This document shows, one piece after another, positions 7,764 to 14,742 of a DNA stretch of 20,346 nucleotides. This DNA comes from JAKFWF01 sp041745515 (GTDB lineage Bacteria; Pseudomonadota; Alphaproteobacteria; Rhizobiales; Hyphomicrobiaceae), in contig JBGTIU010000085.1 of assembly GCA_041745515.1 (NCBI GenBank), positions 1-20,346 of the forward strand, read 5' to 3'. The position numbers and the translations under genes are program-made. How positions within the stretch are numbered: position 1 is the first letter of the stretch; the number at the start of each line of letters is the position of its first letter. The notes under the pieces are model-generated. The model was not told the DNA's origin. It saw only the letters and a list, made by a program, of their open reading frames with translations, and made no database searches.

Positions 7764-8662
7764 GTCGACTGGCGCTCCCGGGACTTCTCCTCTGCCGATA
7801 GGCGCCGAACCATGATGTAGACCATCGGCAGCACGAGTGGCATTGCGACGATGATCGAAGCGATACCGAGGGGCAGCTTGTCGATGCGCAGGTAGCGGAT
7901 GCCAAGCGTCGCCAGCACGTGCGTCTGGTCACCCGGGCCGCCACCGGTGAGCAGGTAAACGCTATTGAAATCGCCCAGCGTCCAGATCATGGAGAGGATC
8001 GTCGACGTCACATAGAGGGTGGCGATCGCTGGCCAGGTAATGAAGCGGAACTGCTGAAATTTCGAGGCGCCATCGACGCTCGCCGCTTCATAAAGCTCCA
8101 CCGGAATGGCAAGGCGCGCAGTGAGCAGGATCAGCGTCCAGAATGGCAATGCCTTCCAAATATGCACGAAGATCGAGCAGGCGAATGCCAGCGTCGGATG
8201 GGTCAGCCAGCCTGGCCCTTCGATCTGAAACCAGCGGAACAACTCCGAATTGATAACGCCGAATTCACCGTTCAACATGAAACGGAACGACAGGATGGTC
8301 GGGATCGACGGAATCGCCCATGGCAGGATGAACAGCACCAACACAAACCTGATCCAAGGCCGCTGGTTGGCAAAAAAACCGGACAGCCCGAGCGCAAGCA
8401 CGAATTTGAGATTCACCGCGATCAGCAGAAACAGGATCGTGTTGACGAACGCGGTTTTAAAAGTCGGGTCCTGGAATAGCTGGCGATAGATTTCGGGATC
8501 GCGCCCGAGCCAGAAGCCATAGAGTACGGGGAAAGCAACGAACACCAGAAACACCAGCACATAGGGCACGAGCAGCACCGCCCCCCAGACGACACGGGTA
8601 TCCCCCTTCCAACTGGTCTGGCGTACCTCTTGGGCGGACAAAGCGGCCGTCGTCACTGCCAT
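7760..8662 (-). CDS. Carbohydrate ABC transporter permease, MalF/UgpA type
   Basis: A 300-residue inner-membrane permease pairing with the MalG-type subunit downstream. Six helices are visible, the first around VVWGAVLLVPYVLVFLVFVAFP. The EAA loop is ELYEAASVDGASKFQQFRFITWP (189-211), which contacts the ATP-binding subunit. A short MalF-type insertion after helix 1 (DPEIYRQLFQDPTF) and the GGGPGDQTHVL segment are normal for UgpA/MalF relatives. The ATG at 8662 is chosen, with GGA about 9 nt upstream. A TTG at 8683 in the same frame is a possible longer start. The 169 bp separating it from the binding-protein gene contain a hairpin-rich palindromic repeat that may lower permease expression relative to the binding protein. 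Confidence 0.92.
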   Translation of the reverse strand: MAVTTAALSAQEVRQTSWKGDTRVVWGAVLLVPYVLVFLVFVAFPVLYGFWLGRDPEIYRQLFQDPTFKTAFVNTILFLLIAVNLKFVLALGLSGFFANQRPWIRFVLVLFILPWAIPSIPTILSFRFMLNGEFGVINSELFRWFQIEGPGWLTHPTLAFACSIFVHIWKALPFWTLILLTARLAIPVELYEAASVDGASKFQQFRFITWPAIATLYVTSTILSMIWTLGDFNSVYLLTGGGPGDQTHVLATLGIRYLRIDKLPLGIASIIVAMPLVLPMVYIMVRRLSAEEKSRERQST

Positions 8663-8690
8663 TGTTTTTTCCGGACCAGCCAAACATTAA

Positions 8691-8792
8691 GGTGTCATCC
8701 CGGCTTTTCTTGCCGGGAACCATCGCTCAACTAACCGAAACGCCTGAGCTTGTGGCTCAATGGGTCCCGGGGACGAACCCCGGGATGACACC
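8691..8792. repeat. Palindromic intergenic repeat, copy A (REP/BIME-like)
   Basis: A 102-bp element bounded by perfect 13-bp inverted termini (GGTGTCATCCCGG and CCGGGATGACACC). Each terminus forms its own hairpin: CCCGGC/GCCGGG near the left end and CCCGGGG/CCCCGGG near the right. Copy B at 19579-19681 has the same architecture and size. The element lies between the binding-protein and permease genes. Confidence 0.85.
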
Positions 8793-8831
8793 GGTGGGGG
8801 ACACAGGAACGCTGAGTGCCAGGCAATCCAA

Positions 8832-10217
8832 TCAGCCCGCAATTTCCTTTATCCGCTTGATCATCTCGTCGACCGCGGCTTCTGGCGTGATCTTATCCTG
8901 AATGACGCGCTGCATCGCCTTCGCCCAGACATTCTCGGCGTTGACTTGCGTGAAGCGGAAGTTCTGCACGAACTGGAACGGAACCGTGCCGGCCGAGAAC
9001 TGCTGATGCACGACAGCGCGGTGCTTGTCACCGGTCGTCCAGAACGGGCTCTTGGTGGCAGCCGTTGTCGCCGGATACCAGCGCCCGAGCGAGCCTTCGA
9101 CGAACGGGCGCAGGTTCTCGTCCTTCAGGAAGAAAGCGAGGAATTCCTTGGCCCGCTTCTTGTTCTTGCTCTGATCAAAAATAACTGCGGTCTTGGTGGC
9201 CGCGAGATAGATGATCGGGGTGCCGTCGGGCTTCATCGGCCAGCCGGTGGTCGCAATCCTGTCTTCATAGTTGGCTTTGGCGTCAGCGCGTTGTTCGGCG
9301 GTGAGCGACTGATTGTTCATATCATCCAGCCACTTCGCCGCGATCGAAATCGTGGCGTTGTGGGTCATCACCGTCGTCTTGTTGTGGAAGTTGACGTTGT
9401 TGTCGGGATCTTGCCAATTGACGGAGCCAGCCGGTGTGCAGCCCTTGGCGTGCAGGCCGGTATAGAACTTCAAGGCTTCAGCCATCGCGGCTTTGTTCTT
9501 GGGCTCGTCGAGCACCACCTTGCCGGTGTCGTCCACGATCTGCGCATTATAGGCAGCGGCGACCATCAGGAAAGAAAAGAACGTGTCGGTCGAGGCAACG
9601 CCAAGCGGATGGCCGATCGCGAAGACGCGCTTGCCTTTGGCGCGCAGCGCGGGCTGCACCTTGTCGCACCAGAAGTTCCAGTAGTCGTTCCAGCCCTTCG
9701 GAATATCGCTTTCCTGGAAACCGGCATCCGTCAGCATGTCCTTCCAGTAATTGATGTGGATCGTCTGACGCTGGATTGGGATGGCATAATAAGCCTTCTT
9801 CTTGGCCTTGTCGTTATGCAGAAGCGTCGTTGCAAGCGCTTCGGCAACGAAGTCGCCCTTCATCGGATTGATGATGTCCGAGACGTCTTCCAGGCGGCCT
9901 TCGAATGCCCACTTGCCTGTCGTGCGGAAGTCGTATGTCAGACAGTAGCCGACATCCGGCGGCGTGCCGGCTTCGACGGCCGCCACTGACTTCGTGATGC
10001 AATCTTCGATCGAGGTCAGTGACAAATCGACCTTGACGCCGGTCGCCTTTTGGAATTTGTCGATGACCGCGTTGAGCGCGTCATCCTCGGCCTTGTAGAA
10101 GCCCTTGTTGGCCCAGAACGTCAGGGTTTCCTGAGCGCTTGCGGGCGTCAGAACGGCGAAGCTCGCTAACGCAGCGGCAAATGCCGCCCTGCAACGACGC
10201 GTCGATTGATGCAACAT
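8832..10217 (-). CDS. Extracellular solute-binding protein family 1 (sugar/polyol ABC importer)
   Basis: A 461-residue periplasmic binding protein. The N-terminus is a clear Sec signal: basic QSTRRCR, hydrophobic AAFAAALASFAVL, and ASA|QE cleavage after residue 28. The mature protein starts ETLTFWANKGFY and contains FQKATGVKVDLS and GTPPDVGYCL, common in family 1 binding proteins for sugars, glycerol phosphate or polyols. The ATG at 10217 has GGAGG 10 nt upstream. The mature part carries four or more cysteines (in EDCIT, GYCLT, FWCDK and KGCTP), somewhat unusual for this family and possibly disulfide-forming. It is the first gene of the importer operon. The ligand cannot be predicted reliably. 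Confidence 0.92.
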   Translation of the reverse strand: MLHQSTRRCRAAFAAALASFAVLTPASAQETLTFWANKGFYKAEDDALNAVIDKFQKATGVKVDLSLTSIEDCITKSVAAVEAGTPPDVGYCLTYDFRTTGKWAFEGRLEDVSDIINPMKGDFVAEALATTLLHNDKAKKKAYYAIPIQRQTIHINYWKDMLTDAGFQESDIPKGWNDYWNFWCDKVQPALRAKGKRVFAIGHPLGVASTDTFFSFLMVAAAYNAQIVDDTGKVVLDEPKNKAAMAEALKFYTGLHAKGCTPAGSVNWQDPDNNVNFHNKTTVMTHNATISIAAKWLDDMNNQSLTAEQRADAKANYEDRIATTGWPMKPDGTPIIYLAATKTAVIFDQSKNKKRAKEFLAFFLKDENLRPFVEGSLGRWYPATTAATKSPFWTTGDKHRAVVHQQFSAGTVPFQFVQNFRFTQVNAENVWAKAMQRVIQDKITPEAAVDEMIKRIKEIAG

Positions 10218-10296
10218 GGACGCAAAGTCCTCCAGTTGTGAGAGTTACATCTTGTTGAACCGGAGCCCGCGTTGGCGGCGCTTTCCCAGTCATGCG

Positions 10297-10326
10297 ATAT
10301 TGGACGCGTAATCGCGTTGTAAGCAA
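10297..10326 (-). promoter_or_regulatory. Possible promoter of the ABC importer operon
   Basis: On the minus strand, TTGCTT (10326-10321) and CAATAT (10302-10297) are spaced by 18 nt and lie 80 nt upstream of the binding-protein ATG. The -10 match is imperfect. It sits 24 bp inside from the MITE-like element at 10351, so that element could affect this promoter. Confidence 0.25.
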
Positions 10327-10350
10327 GCCGCGAATTACATTTTTCGAGTC

Positions 10351-10620
10351 TAGCCCGACCTTCTCGAAGGGTTGGGGTCGGCACGGAGGTAATTTCGATG
10401 ACAGGGCAGGAGCGGCGCGCAGAGCATAGCCCACCTATGGTCAAGCGTCGCGACGCATCCTGTCATCGAAATTACCCCGCCCTTCGGGTCGCACGCCCGC
10501 GGCCGCCCGCCGCGTCGCGCGCCTCAACCGTATGCGACGGCTACGCTTTTCGGCGTGCTCCTTGCGGATCGACTCGTGCTCGTGCGATGACGATCCCAAG
10601 CCTTTGAGAAGGTCGGGCTA
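10351..10620. mobile_element. MITE-like non-coding element with 30-bp imperfect terminal inverted repeats
   Basis: The left end (10351-10380, starting TAGCCCGACCTTCTC) and the reverse complement of the right end (10591-10620) match at 27 of 30 positions. Continuing inward, GCACG recurs on both sides after a 5-nt offset. A further partial copy of the terminus, TAGCCCGACCT, begins at 10619, so 10610-10629 is a perfect 20-bp palindrome. TA dinucleotides at both ends would fit a TA target duplication. Inside is an 18-bp inverted repeat and no credible gene. It fills most of the 494-bp gap between the importer operon and the amidohydrolase gene. A mobile origin is inferred from structure alone. 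Confidence 0.5.
10388..10476. repeat. 18-bp perfect inverted repeat with 53-nt spacer
   Basis: GGTAATTTCGATGACAGG (10388-10405) and its exact reverse complement (10459-10476) flank a 53-nt spacer. The pair is nested inside the larger element 10351-10620. It could form a long stem in RNA or a cruciform, or be a remnant of an older nested insertion. Confidence 0.8.
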
Positions 10621-10711
10621 GCCCGACCTATTGTGGCAATCCGAGAAGCGGGCTTTAATCCCGGCAAATAGCTTGCAGCCGAACTATCAGCCGTATCCGG
10701 GAGCCTGCGCC

Positions 10712-11878
10712 ATGCCGATCGTCAACCGTATCGCGGGGATGCAGGACGAAATCACTGCCTGGCGCCGCGATTTTCACGAGCATCCCGAGATCTTGTACGA
10801 TGTGCACCGCACCGCCGGCGTCGTCGCGGACAAGCTCAAGGCATTCGGTTGCGATGAGGTTGTGCCGGGGGTCGGCCGGACCGGCGTCGTCGGCGTCATC
10901 AAAGGCCGAAAGGGCAGCTCCGGCCGCGTCATCGGCATGCGCGCCGACATGGATGCATTGCCGATCCACGAAGATACCGGTTTGCCTTACGCTTCGAAGA
11001 CGCCGGGCAAAATGCACGCCTGCGGCCACGATGGGCACACCGCTATGCTGTTGGGCGCGGCCAAGTACCTGTGCGAAACCCGCAACTTCGATGGCACCGC
11101 CGTTGTAATTTTCCAGCCCGCGGAAGAAGGCGGTGCCGGCGGCAAGGCCATGGTTCAGGATGGCATGATGGATCGCTGGAACATCCAGGAGGTCTATGGA
11201 ATGCACAACCAGCCGGGGATGGCGGTCGGCACTTTCGCACTCCGGCCCGGCCCGTTGATGGCTGCATCCGACCGACTTTATGTCACGATTGAAGGCAAAG
11301 GCGGACATGCCGCCAAGCCGCACAAGTGCATCGATACGGTGCTCGTCGGCGCACATATGATCGTCGCGCTGCAGTCGATCGTGTCGCGCACGCTCGATCC
11401 ATTGGATTCAGGCGTGATTTCGATGTGTATGTTCCACGCTGGCACCGCCGGTAACGTCATCCCGGCAACGGCGGAACTCACAGGCACGGCGCGCTCGCTC
11501 AAGCCGCATGTGCGCGATCAGCTGGAAAAGCGGTTCGGCGAGGTCTGCGAAGGCACGGCCAGCACGTTCGGGGCGACTGTGAAGGCGCGCTACAGTCGCG
11601 ACTACCCCGTCACCAGCAACCATGTGAAGGAGACCGGCTTTGCAGCCGGCGTCGCCGCTCAGGTCGTTGGCCAGAACAATGTCGATACCAACATCGCCCC
11701 CGTGATGGGCGGCGAGGATTTCTCGTTCATGCTGGAAGCCCGGCCTGGTGCGTTCATTTTCGTCGGCAACGGCGATAGCGCCAACGTCCATCACCCAGCC
11801 TACAACTTCAATGATGAAGCAATTCCTGTCGGTGTCTCGTACTGGGCGCGCCTCGTCGAGACCGGCATGCCGGCGTGA
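10712..11878 (+). CDS. M20-family amidohydrolase/aminoacylase (hippurate hydrolase-like)
   Basis: A 388-residue metallopeptidase-fold amidohydrolase of the M20D group (HipO/IAA-amino-acid hydrolase relatives), which cleaves N-acyl amino acids or similar amides in the cytosol. Metal ligands are visible at C104 and H106 (MHACGHDGH), E138/E139 (PAEEGGAGG), H165 (GMHNQPG) and H361 (NVHHPAYNFND). RADMDALP (78-84) holds the conserved catalytic-domain aspartate. The lid/dimerisation domain with GKGGHAAKPHK follows. The ATG at 10712 has GGGAG about 8-9 nt upstream. An open frame from 10631 would add 27 residues without family support. The gene stands alone downstream of the MITE-like element. Exact substrate is unknown. 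Confidence 0.92.
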   Translation: MPIVNRIAGMQDEITAWRRDFHEHPEILYDVHRTAGVVADKLKAFGCDEVVPGVGRTGVVGVIKGRKGSSGRVIGMRADMDALPIHEDTGLPYASKTPGKMHACGHDGHTAMLLGAAKYLCETRNFDGTAVVIFQPAEEGGAGGKAMVQDGMMDRWNIQEVYGMHNQPGMAVGTFALRPGPLMAASDRLYVTIEGKGGHAAKPHKCIDTVLVGAHMIVALQSIVSRTLDPLDSGVISMCMFHAGTAGNVIPATAELTGTARSLKPHVRDQLEKRFGEVCEGTASTFGATVKARYSRDYPVTSNHVKETGFAAGVAAQVVGQNNVDTNIAPVMGGEDFSFMLEARPGAFIFVGNGDSANVHHPAYNFNDEAIPVGVSYWARLVETGMPA

Positions 11879-11987
11879 CCGGAGCGCTCGCCTGTTTCGA
11901 TGACGGGCCGACGGATGGTCAGTAATTCTTGTCAACTAGGGCAAGTTTGCGCTTCAAATAGCCAGCAGGCATGCTAGATTTGCCGCA

Positions 11988-12356
11988 ATGACGAAAAGGC
12001 AACACATTCTCGTTGCTGGCGCTGTAGTCTCCTTTGCAGCGATACTCGGCTTGTGGCCATCGGCACACGCCCAAGAAGCCCAAACGAACATCGAGCCTGG
12101 CTGGAAAACGTCGCCGTTCCGGGGCGTTGTCGGCGGCGATGGCGTAATTATCCCTTGCCGCTGTCTCTATCGGGGCATTACTTATCGGCTGGGCGATAAA
12201 GTGTGCATGTCGACTTACCTCGGTACGGTGATTACCGAATGCGACCTGATCCAGAACAATACGTCATGGATACCGTCCAATGAGCCGTGCGCGGTGAGCC
12301 AGCGGCCGACCTTAAGGGTTGCAGCGCTCGACCGCGCGTGCCGGCCGCACGGCTGA
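11988..12356 (+). CDS. Small secreted six-cysteine protein of unknown function
   Basis: A 122-residue protein I do not recognise. A Sec signal is clear: TKRQH, then a hydrophobic core (ILVAGAVVSFAAILGLW) and AHA|QE cleavage after residue 28. The mature part of about 94 residues has exactly six cysteines (C57, C59, C73, C85, C101, C118), including a PCRCLY pair, which suggests up to three disulfides in the periplasm or outside. No membrane anchor follows. There is no obvious ribosome site before the ATG, so the start is supported only by the signal peptide. Its TGA directly abuts the TAA of the convergent hprK, with no base between. Composition and the signal peptide make a real gene likely. 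Confidence 0.7.
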   Translation: MTKRQHILVAGAVVSFAAILGLWPSAHAQEAQTNIEPGWKTSPFRGVVGGDGVIIPCRCLYRGITYRLGDKVCMSTYLGTVITECDLIQNNTSWIPSNEPCAVSQRPTLRVAALDRACRPHG

Positions 12357-12833
12357 TTAATCGCCCTTAAGCGTATTGCGAAGCGCCAGCAAAACCTTAA
12401 TCGATGCCGACGCCTCGAACGGGGCCACGGCAAATAGTGGCACACTCACGCCACTGATTTCGACCACAAGTGCTTCGTCTGGTAAGCGCGCAACCTCGCC
12501 CGGTGACACCAGATCCACCACCAGTCGAAGCACGGCTTCGTCCACCGTGGGCACATCGACGATACCAACACCGCGGACCTCCAGCCGGCCTTTGATCGAT
12601 GGCGGAGCACTGGCAACAAGTTCACCGTTGCGTCTGGTCAGCATCACGCGGTCGTCGGCAATGAGGACGGCGGCGGCCGACACCAGTGGGTTATTCTCGC
12701 AGCTGCCGATGCAGCGCAGCGCCAGGTCTGATTTGCCAGCGCCCGGGTCTCCTCGCAACAATAGGCCTGCTCCGCCACAGGCAATGGCCGTGCCGTGAAC
12801 TACAACAGACGTTACTGCGTCCGGGATCGGCAC
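12357..12833 (-). CDS. hprK: HPr kinase/phosphorylase, short alphaproteobacterial type
   Basis: A 158-residue form of HprK, which phosphorylates and dephosphorylates a serine of HPr to report carbon and energy status. As in rhizobia, it lacks the long N-terminal domain of Firmicutes HprK and contains only the catalytic core. Walker A is GDPGAGKS (28-35). LIADDRV (57-63) carries the acidic catalytic residues, and IKGRLEVRGVGIVDV (80-94) is the HprK signature. The start is a GTG at 12833, 6 nt after the chvG stop, so it is cotranscribed with chvI-chvG. In many relatives ptsM/EIIA and ptsH follow; here a convergent secreted-protein gene begins at once. The protein looks complete for the short type. 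Confidence 0.93.
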   Translation of the reverse strand: MPIPDAVTSVVVHGTAIACGGAGLLLRGDPGAGKSDLALRCIGSCENNPLVSAAAVLIADDRVMLTRRNGELVASAPPSIKGRLEVRGVGIVDVPTVDEAVLRLVVDLVSPGEVARLPDEALVVEISGVSVPLFAVAPFEASASIKVLLALRNTLKGD

Positions 12834-12839
12834 GGATTT

Positions 12840-14714
12840 TTACGTCCAGCGGCCGCGCTGCGAAGTGACACGCGAAATTGGCATACCGGCGGCGGAGGCA
12901 GGCAATTGCACCACAAACCTCGCACCGATCCGATCACCCTGGTTTGCACCACTTGCGGCATACCGGTTCTCAGCCCAAACCCGGCCGCCGTGGGCGCGGA
13001 CGATTTCGCGCGTGATTGAAAGCCCTAGCCCTGAACTGCTGCCGCGGCTGCTGTTGGCCGTTGGCCGGTAGGTGTAGAACCGGTCGAATACTGTTTCCAG
13101 TCGATCTTCATCGATGCCAGGGCCATGGTCCTCGATCGCCAGTTGCACCATCGGTCCATTGCGTCGCAAGCGCAGCGCAACCTCGCCGTTCTCCGGCGAA
13201 AACGACAGGGCATTGTCGATCACGTTGGTCAAGATCTGCGAGATGCGTCCCTCGTGACCCTCGACCATAAGAGCCGACCCATCCTTTTGCTGCTCGATGT
13301 CGATCACAACCGACTTCGAGTTGTCGCTCAGTATATCACGGAAGGTCGAAACGATGCCGCCGGCCAGCATCGTGAGATCCACCGGTTCGGTTTGCTGGCG
13401 CGCAAGTTCCGCGTCGAGCCGCGAGGCATTCGATACGTCGGTGATGAGCCGATTGAGGCGCTTCAGCTCGATCTGGATCTGCACGACGAGTTGCTGGCGA
13501 TGCTCGTCGGATCGGGCATAGGTCAAGCTTTCAGCGGTCGAGCGGGCCGCGGTCAATGGGTTTTTCAATTCGTGCGCCACATCAGCCGCGAATTTCTCGC
13601 TGGCCTCGATCCGACGATAAAGCGCCGCCGTCATCGAGCGAAAGGCTTCCGCCATCTGACCTACTTCATCGGTCCGGCCCTCGAACTCCGGCAACTCCTG
13701 ACGCGCAGCGATATTGTGACTGACATGCTCGGCAGCCGCTGATAAGCGCCGCATCGGACCGGCGACCGTGCGCGTCAACAGCATAGAGGCCAGGATGGTT
13801 GCCAACAGCGCCAAACCGGCGATCGTGAAGATGACGATACGCTCGGCGTCGAGAATATCGTCGATCTCGCCAGGTTTTGTCGACAGCAGCAGCACCCCCT
13901 GGACCGCGCCTGCCCGCCGAATTGGCGCCGCAATCGATACGATCTGCTCGCCGTCTTTGGTCAGCAGCAGCATCGGTGTCGTGGCCCCGCTGCCGAGCGC
14001 CATCCGTACTTCCGGATAGGTCGTGCCGCTTGCGGTGCCAATCTCCTGATAGACCGGCAGGTCAGAGCCATTGAGCTTCTCGGCTAATCTGGTCCAGATT
14101 GTTCGCGCCTTCGGCCTGTCGGCCGGTTCCGGCTCGTTGCGGGCAACCTGACCACGTTGCAGGATCTGCGCACTATCAACGATCAATGCGCCATCACGGG
14201 CGTAAATGCGGGCGCGAACATTGGTCGTTCGCTGCATCAGTCGACGCAGCACCGGCGTCACCACGTCAGGGCGGATCGACAGATCAAGCGAGGCATAGCC
14301 ATCATTACGAAACGGGATGCGACCGCCCTCGATGTCCGGCAATTTGTCGGGATCGAGCACAATGCGCTCGCGGTCGTCTTTCTCGATCGTGGCGTTCGAC
14401 GCGATGCCCGCTGCAATAATCTCGCCCTGGGCGATCAGACTGTCGCGCTTGGCCTCGATCAACCAGGCGTTGTGCCGGCTCAGCTGCAGGATGCCAACGA
14501 GCAGCACGCATAGTCCGGCAATGTTGGAGACGAAAATGCGCCGGGCGAGGCTCGAGCCGATGAACCGCGCGATCCAGGAGCCGCCGCCTCGTCTGACGAC
14601 CGTCGACAGGCCGACCCATACCGGCAGCAAAGCCAGACCCAGGCGGCGCAACCCACCAAGCACCGTTTCCAGCGTTCCGGCGACGTTACCCGATCGATCG
14701 GTATCGAACACCAT
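12840..14714 (-). CDS. chvG: Sensor histidine kinase ChvG (ExoS/BvrS-like)
   Basis: A 624-residue inner-membrane sensor kinase that responds to acid and envelope or host cues through ChvI. Order of parts: cytosolic N-terminus; helix 1 (about 60-78, IFVSNIAGLCVLLVGILQL); periplasmic sensing domain (about 80-290) with a stimulus-sensing region rich in charged residues; helix 2 (about 291-314); HAMP; DHp with H381 in FAADVAHELKNPL; catalytic ATPase with N-box around N497-N501, G1 DHGPGID (529-535) and G2 GLGLS (562-566). The ATG at 14714 lies 28 nt after the chvI stop. An open frame reaching 14891 overlaps chvI and is not used. All catalytic residues are present. The cytosolic N-terminal lead before helix 1 is fairly long. 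Confidence 0.95.
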   Translation of the reverse strand: MVFDTDRSGNVAGTLETVLGGLRRLGLALLPVWVGLSTVVRRGGGSWIARFIGSSLARRIFVSNIAGLCVLLVGILQLSRHNAWLIEAKRDSLIAQGEIIAAGIASNATIEKDDRERIVLDPDKLPDIEGGRIPFRNDGYASLDLSIRPDVVTPVLRRLMQRTTNVRARIYARDGALIVDSAQILQRGQVARNEPEPADRPKARTIWTRLAEKLNGSDLPVYQEIGTASGTTYPEVRMALGSGATTPMLLLTKDGEQIVSIAAPIRRAGAVQGVLLLSTKPGEIDDILDAERIVIFTIAGLALLATILASMLLTRTVAGPMRRLSAAAEHVSHNIAARQELPEFEGRTDEVGQMAEAFRSMTAALYRRIEASEKFAADVAHELKNPLTAARSTAESLTYARSDEHRQQLVVQIQIELKRLNRLITDVSNASRLDAELARQQTEPVDLTMLAGGIVSTFRDILSDNSKSVVIDIEQQKDGSALMVEGHEGRISQILTNVIDNALSFSPENGEVALRLRRNGPMVQLAIEDHGPGIDEDRLETVFDRFYTYRPTANSSRGSSSGLGLSITREIVRAHGGRVWAENRYAASGANQGDRIGARFVVQLPASAAGMPISRVTSQRGRWT

Positions 14715-14742
14715 CGCTAAGCCGACCCCCGTTCGCGAAATC

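Noticed and set aside
8760..9989. 409-codon open frame on the plus strand opposite the binding-protein gene
   Set aside because: A long antisense shadow typical of high-GC DNA. The minus frame has a signal peptide and family motifs.
10398..10607. 69-codon open frame with GGAGG ahead of its ATG inside the MITE-like element
   Set aside because: The ribosome-like sequence is simply one arm of the 18-bp inverted repeat, the frame ends inside the terminal repeat, and the residues (Arg/Ala/Pro-rich, no fold) look like translated non-coding DNA.
11891..11908. TTTCGATGAC next to the amidohydrolase stop resembles an arm of the 18-bp inverted repeat
   Set aside because: Ten shared bases with no partner arm nearby is within chance or minor duplication and supports no claim.
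13125..13742. 205-codon open frame on the plus strand opposite chvG
   Set aside because: Antisense shadow of a GC-rich gene. The chvG frame contains all kinase motifs and the opposite frame has no recognisable fold.
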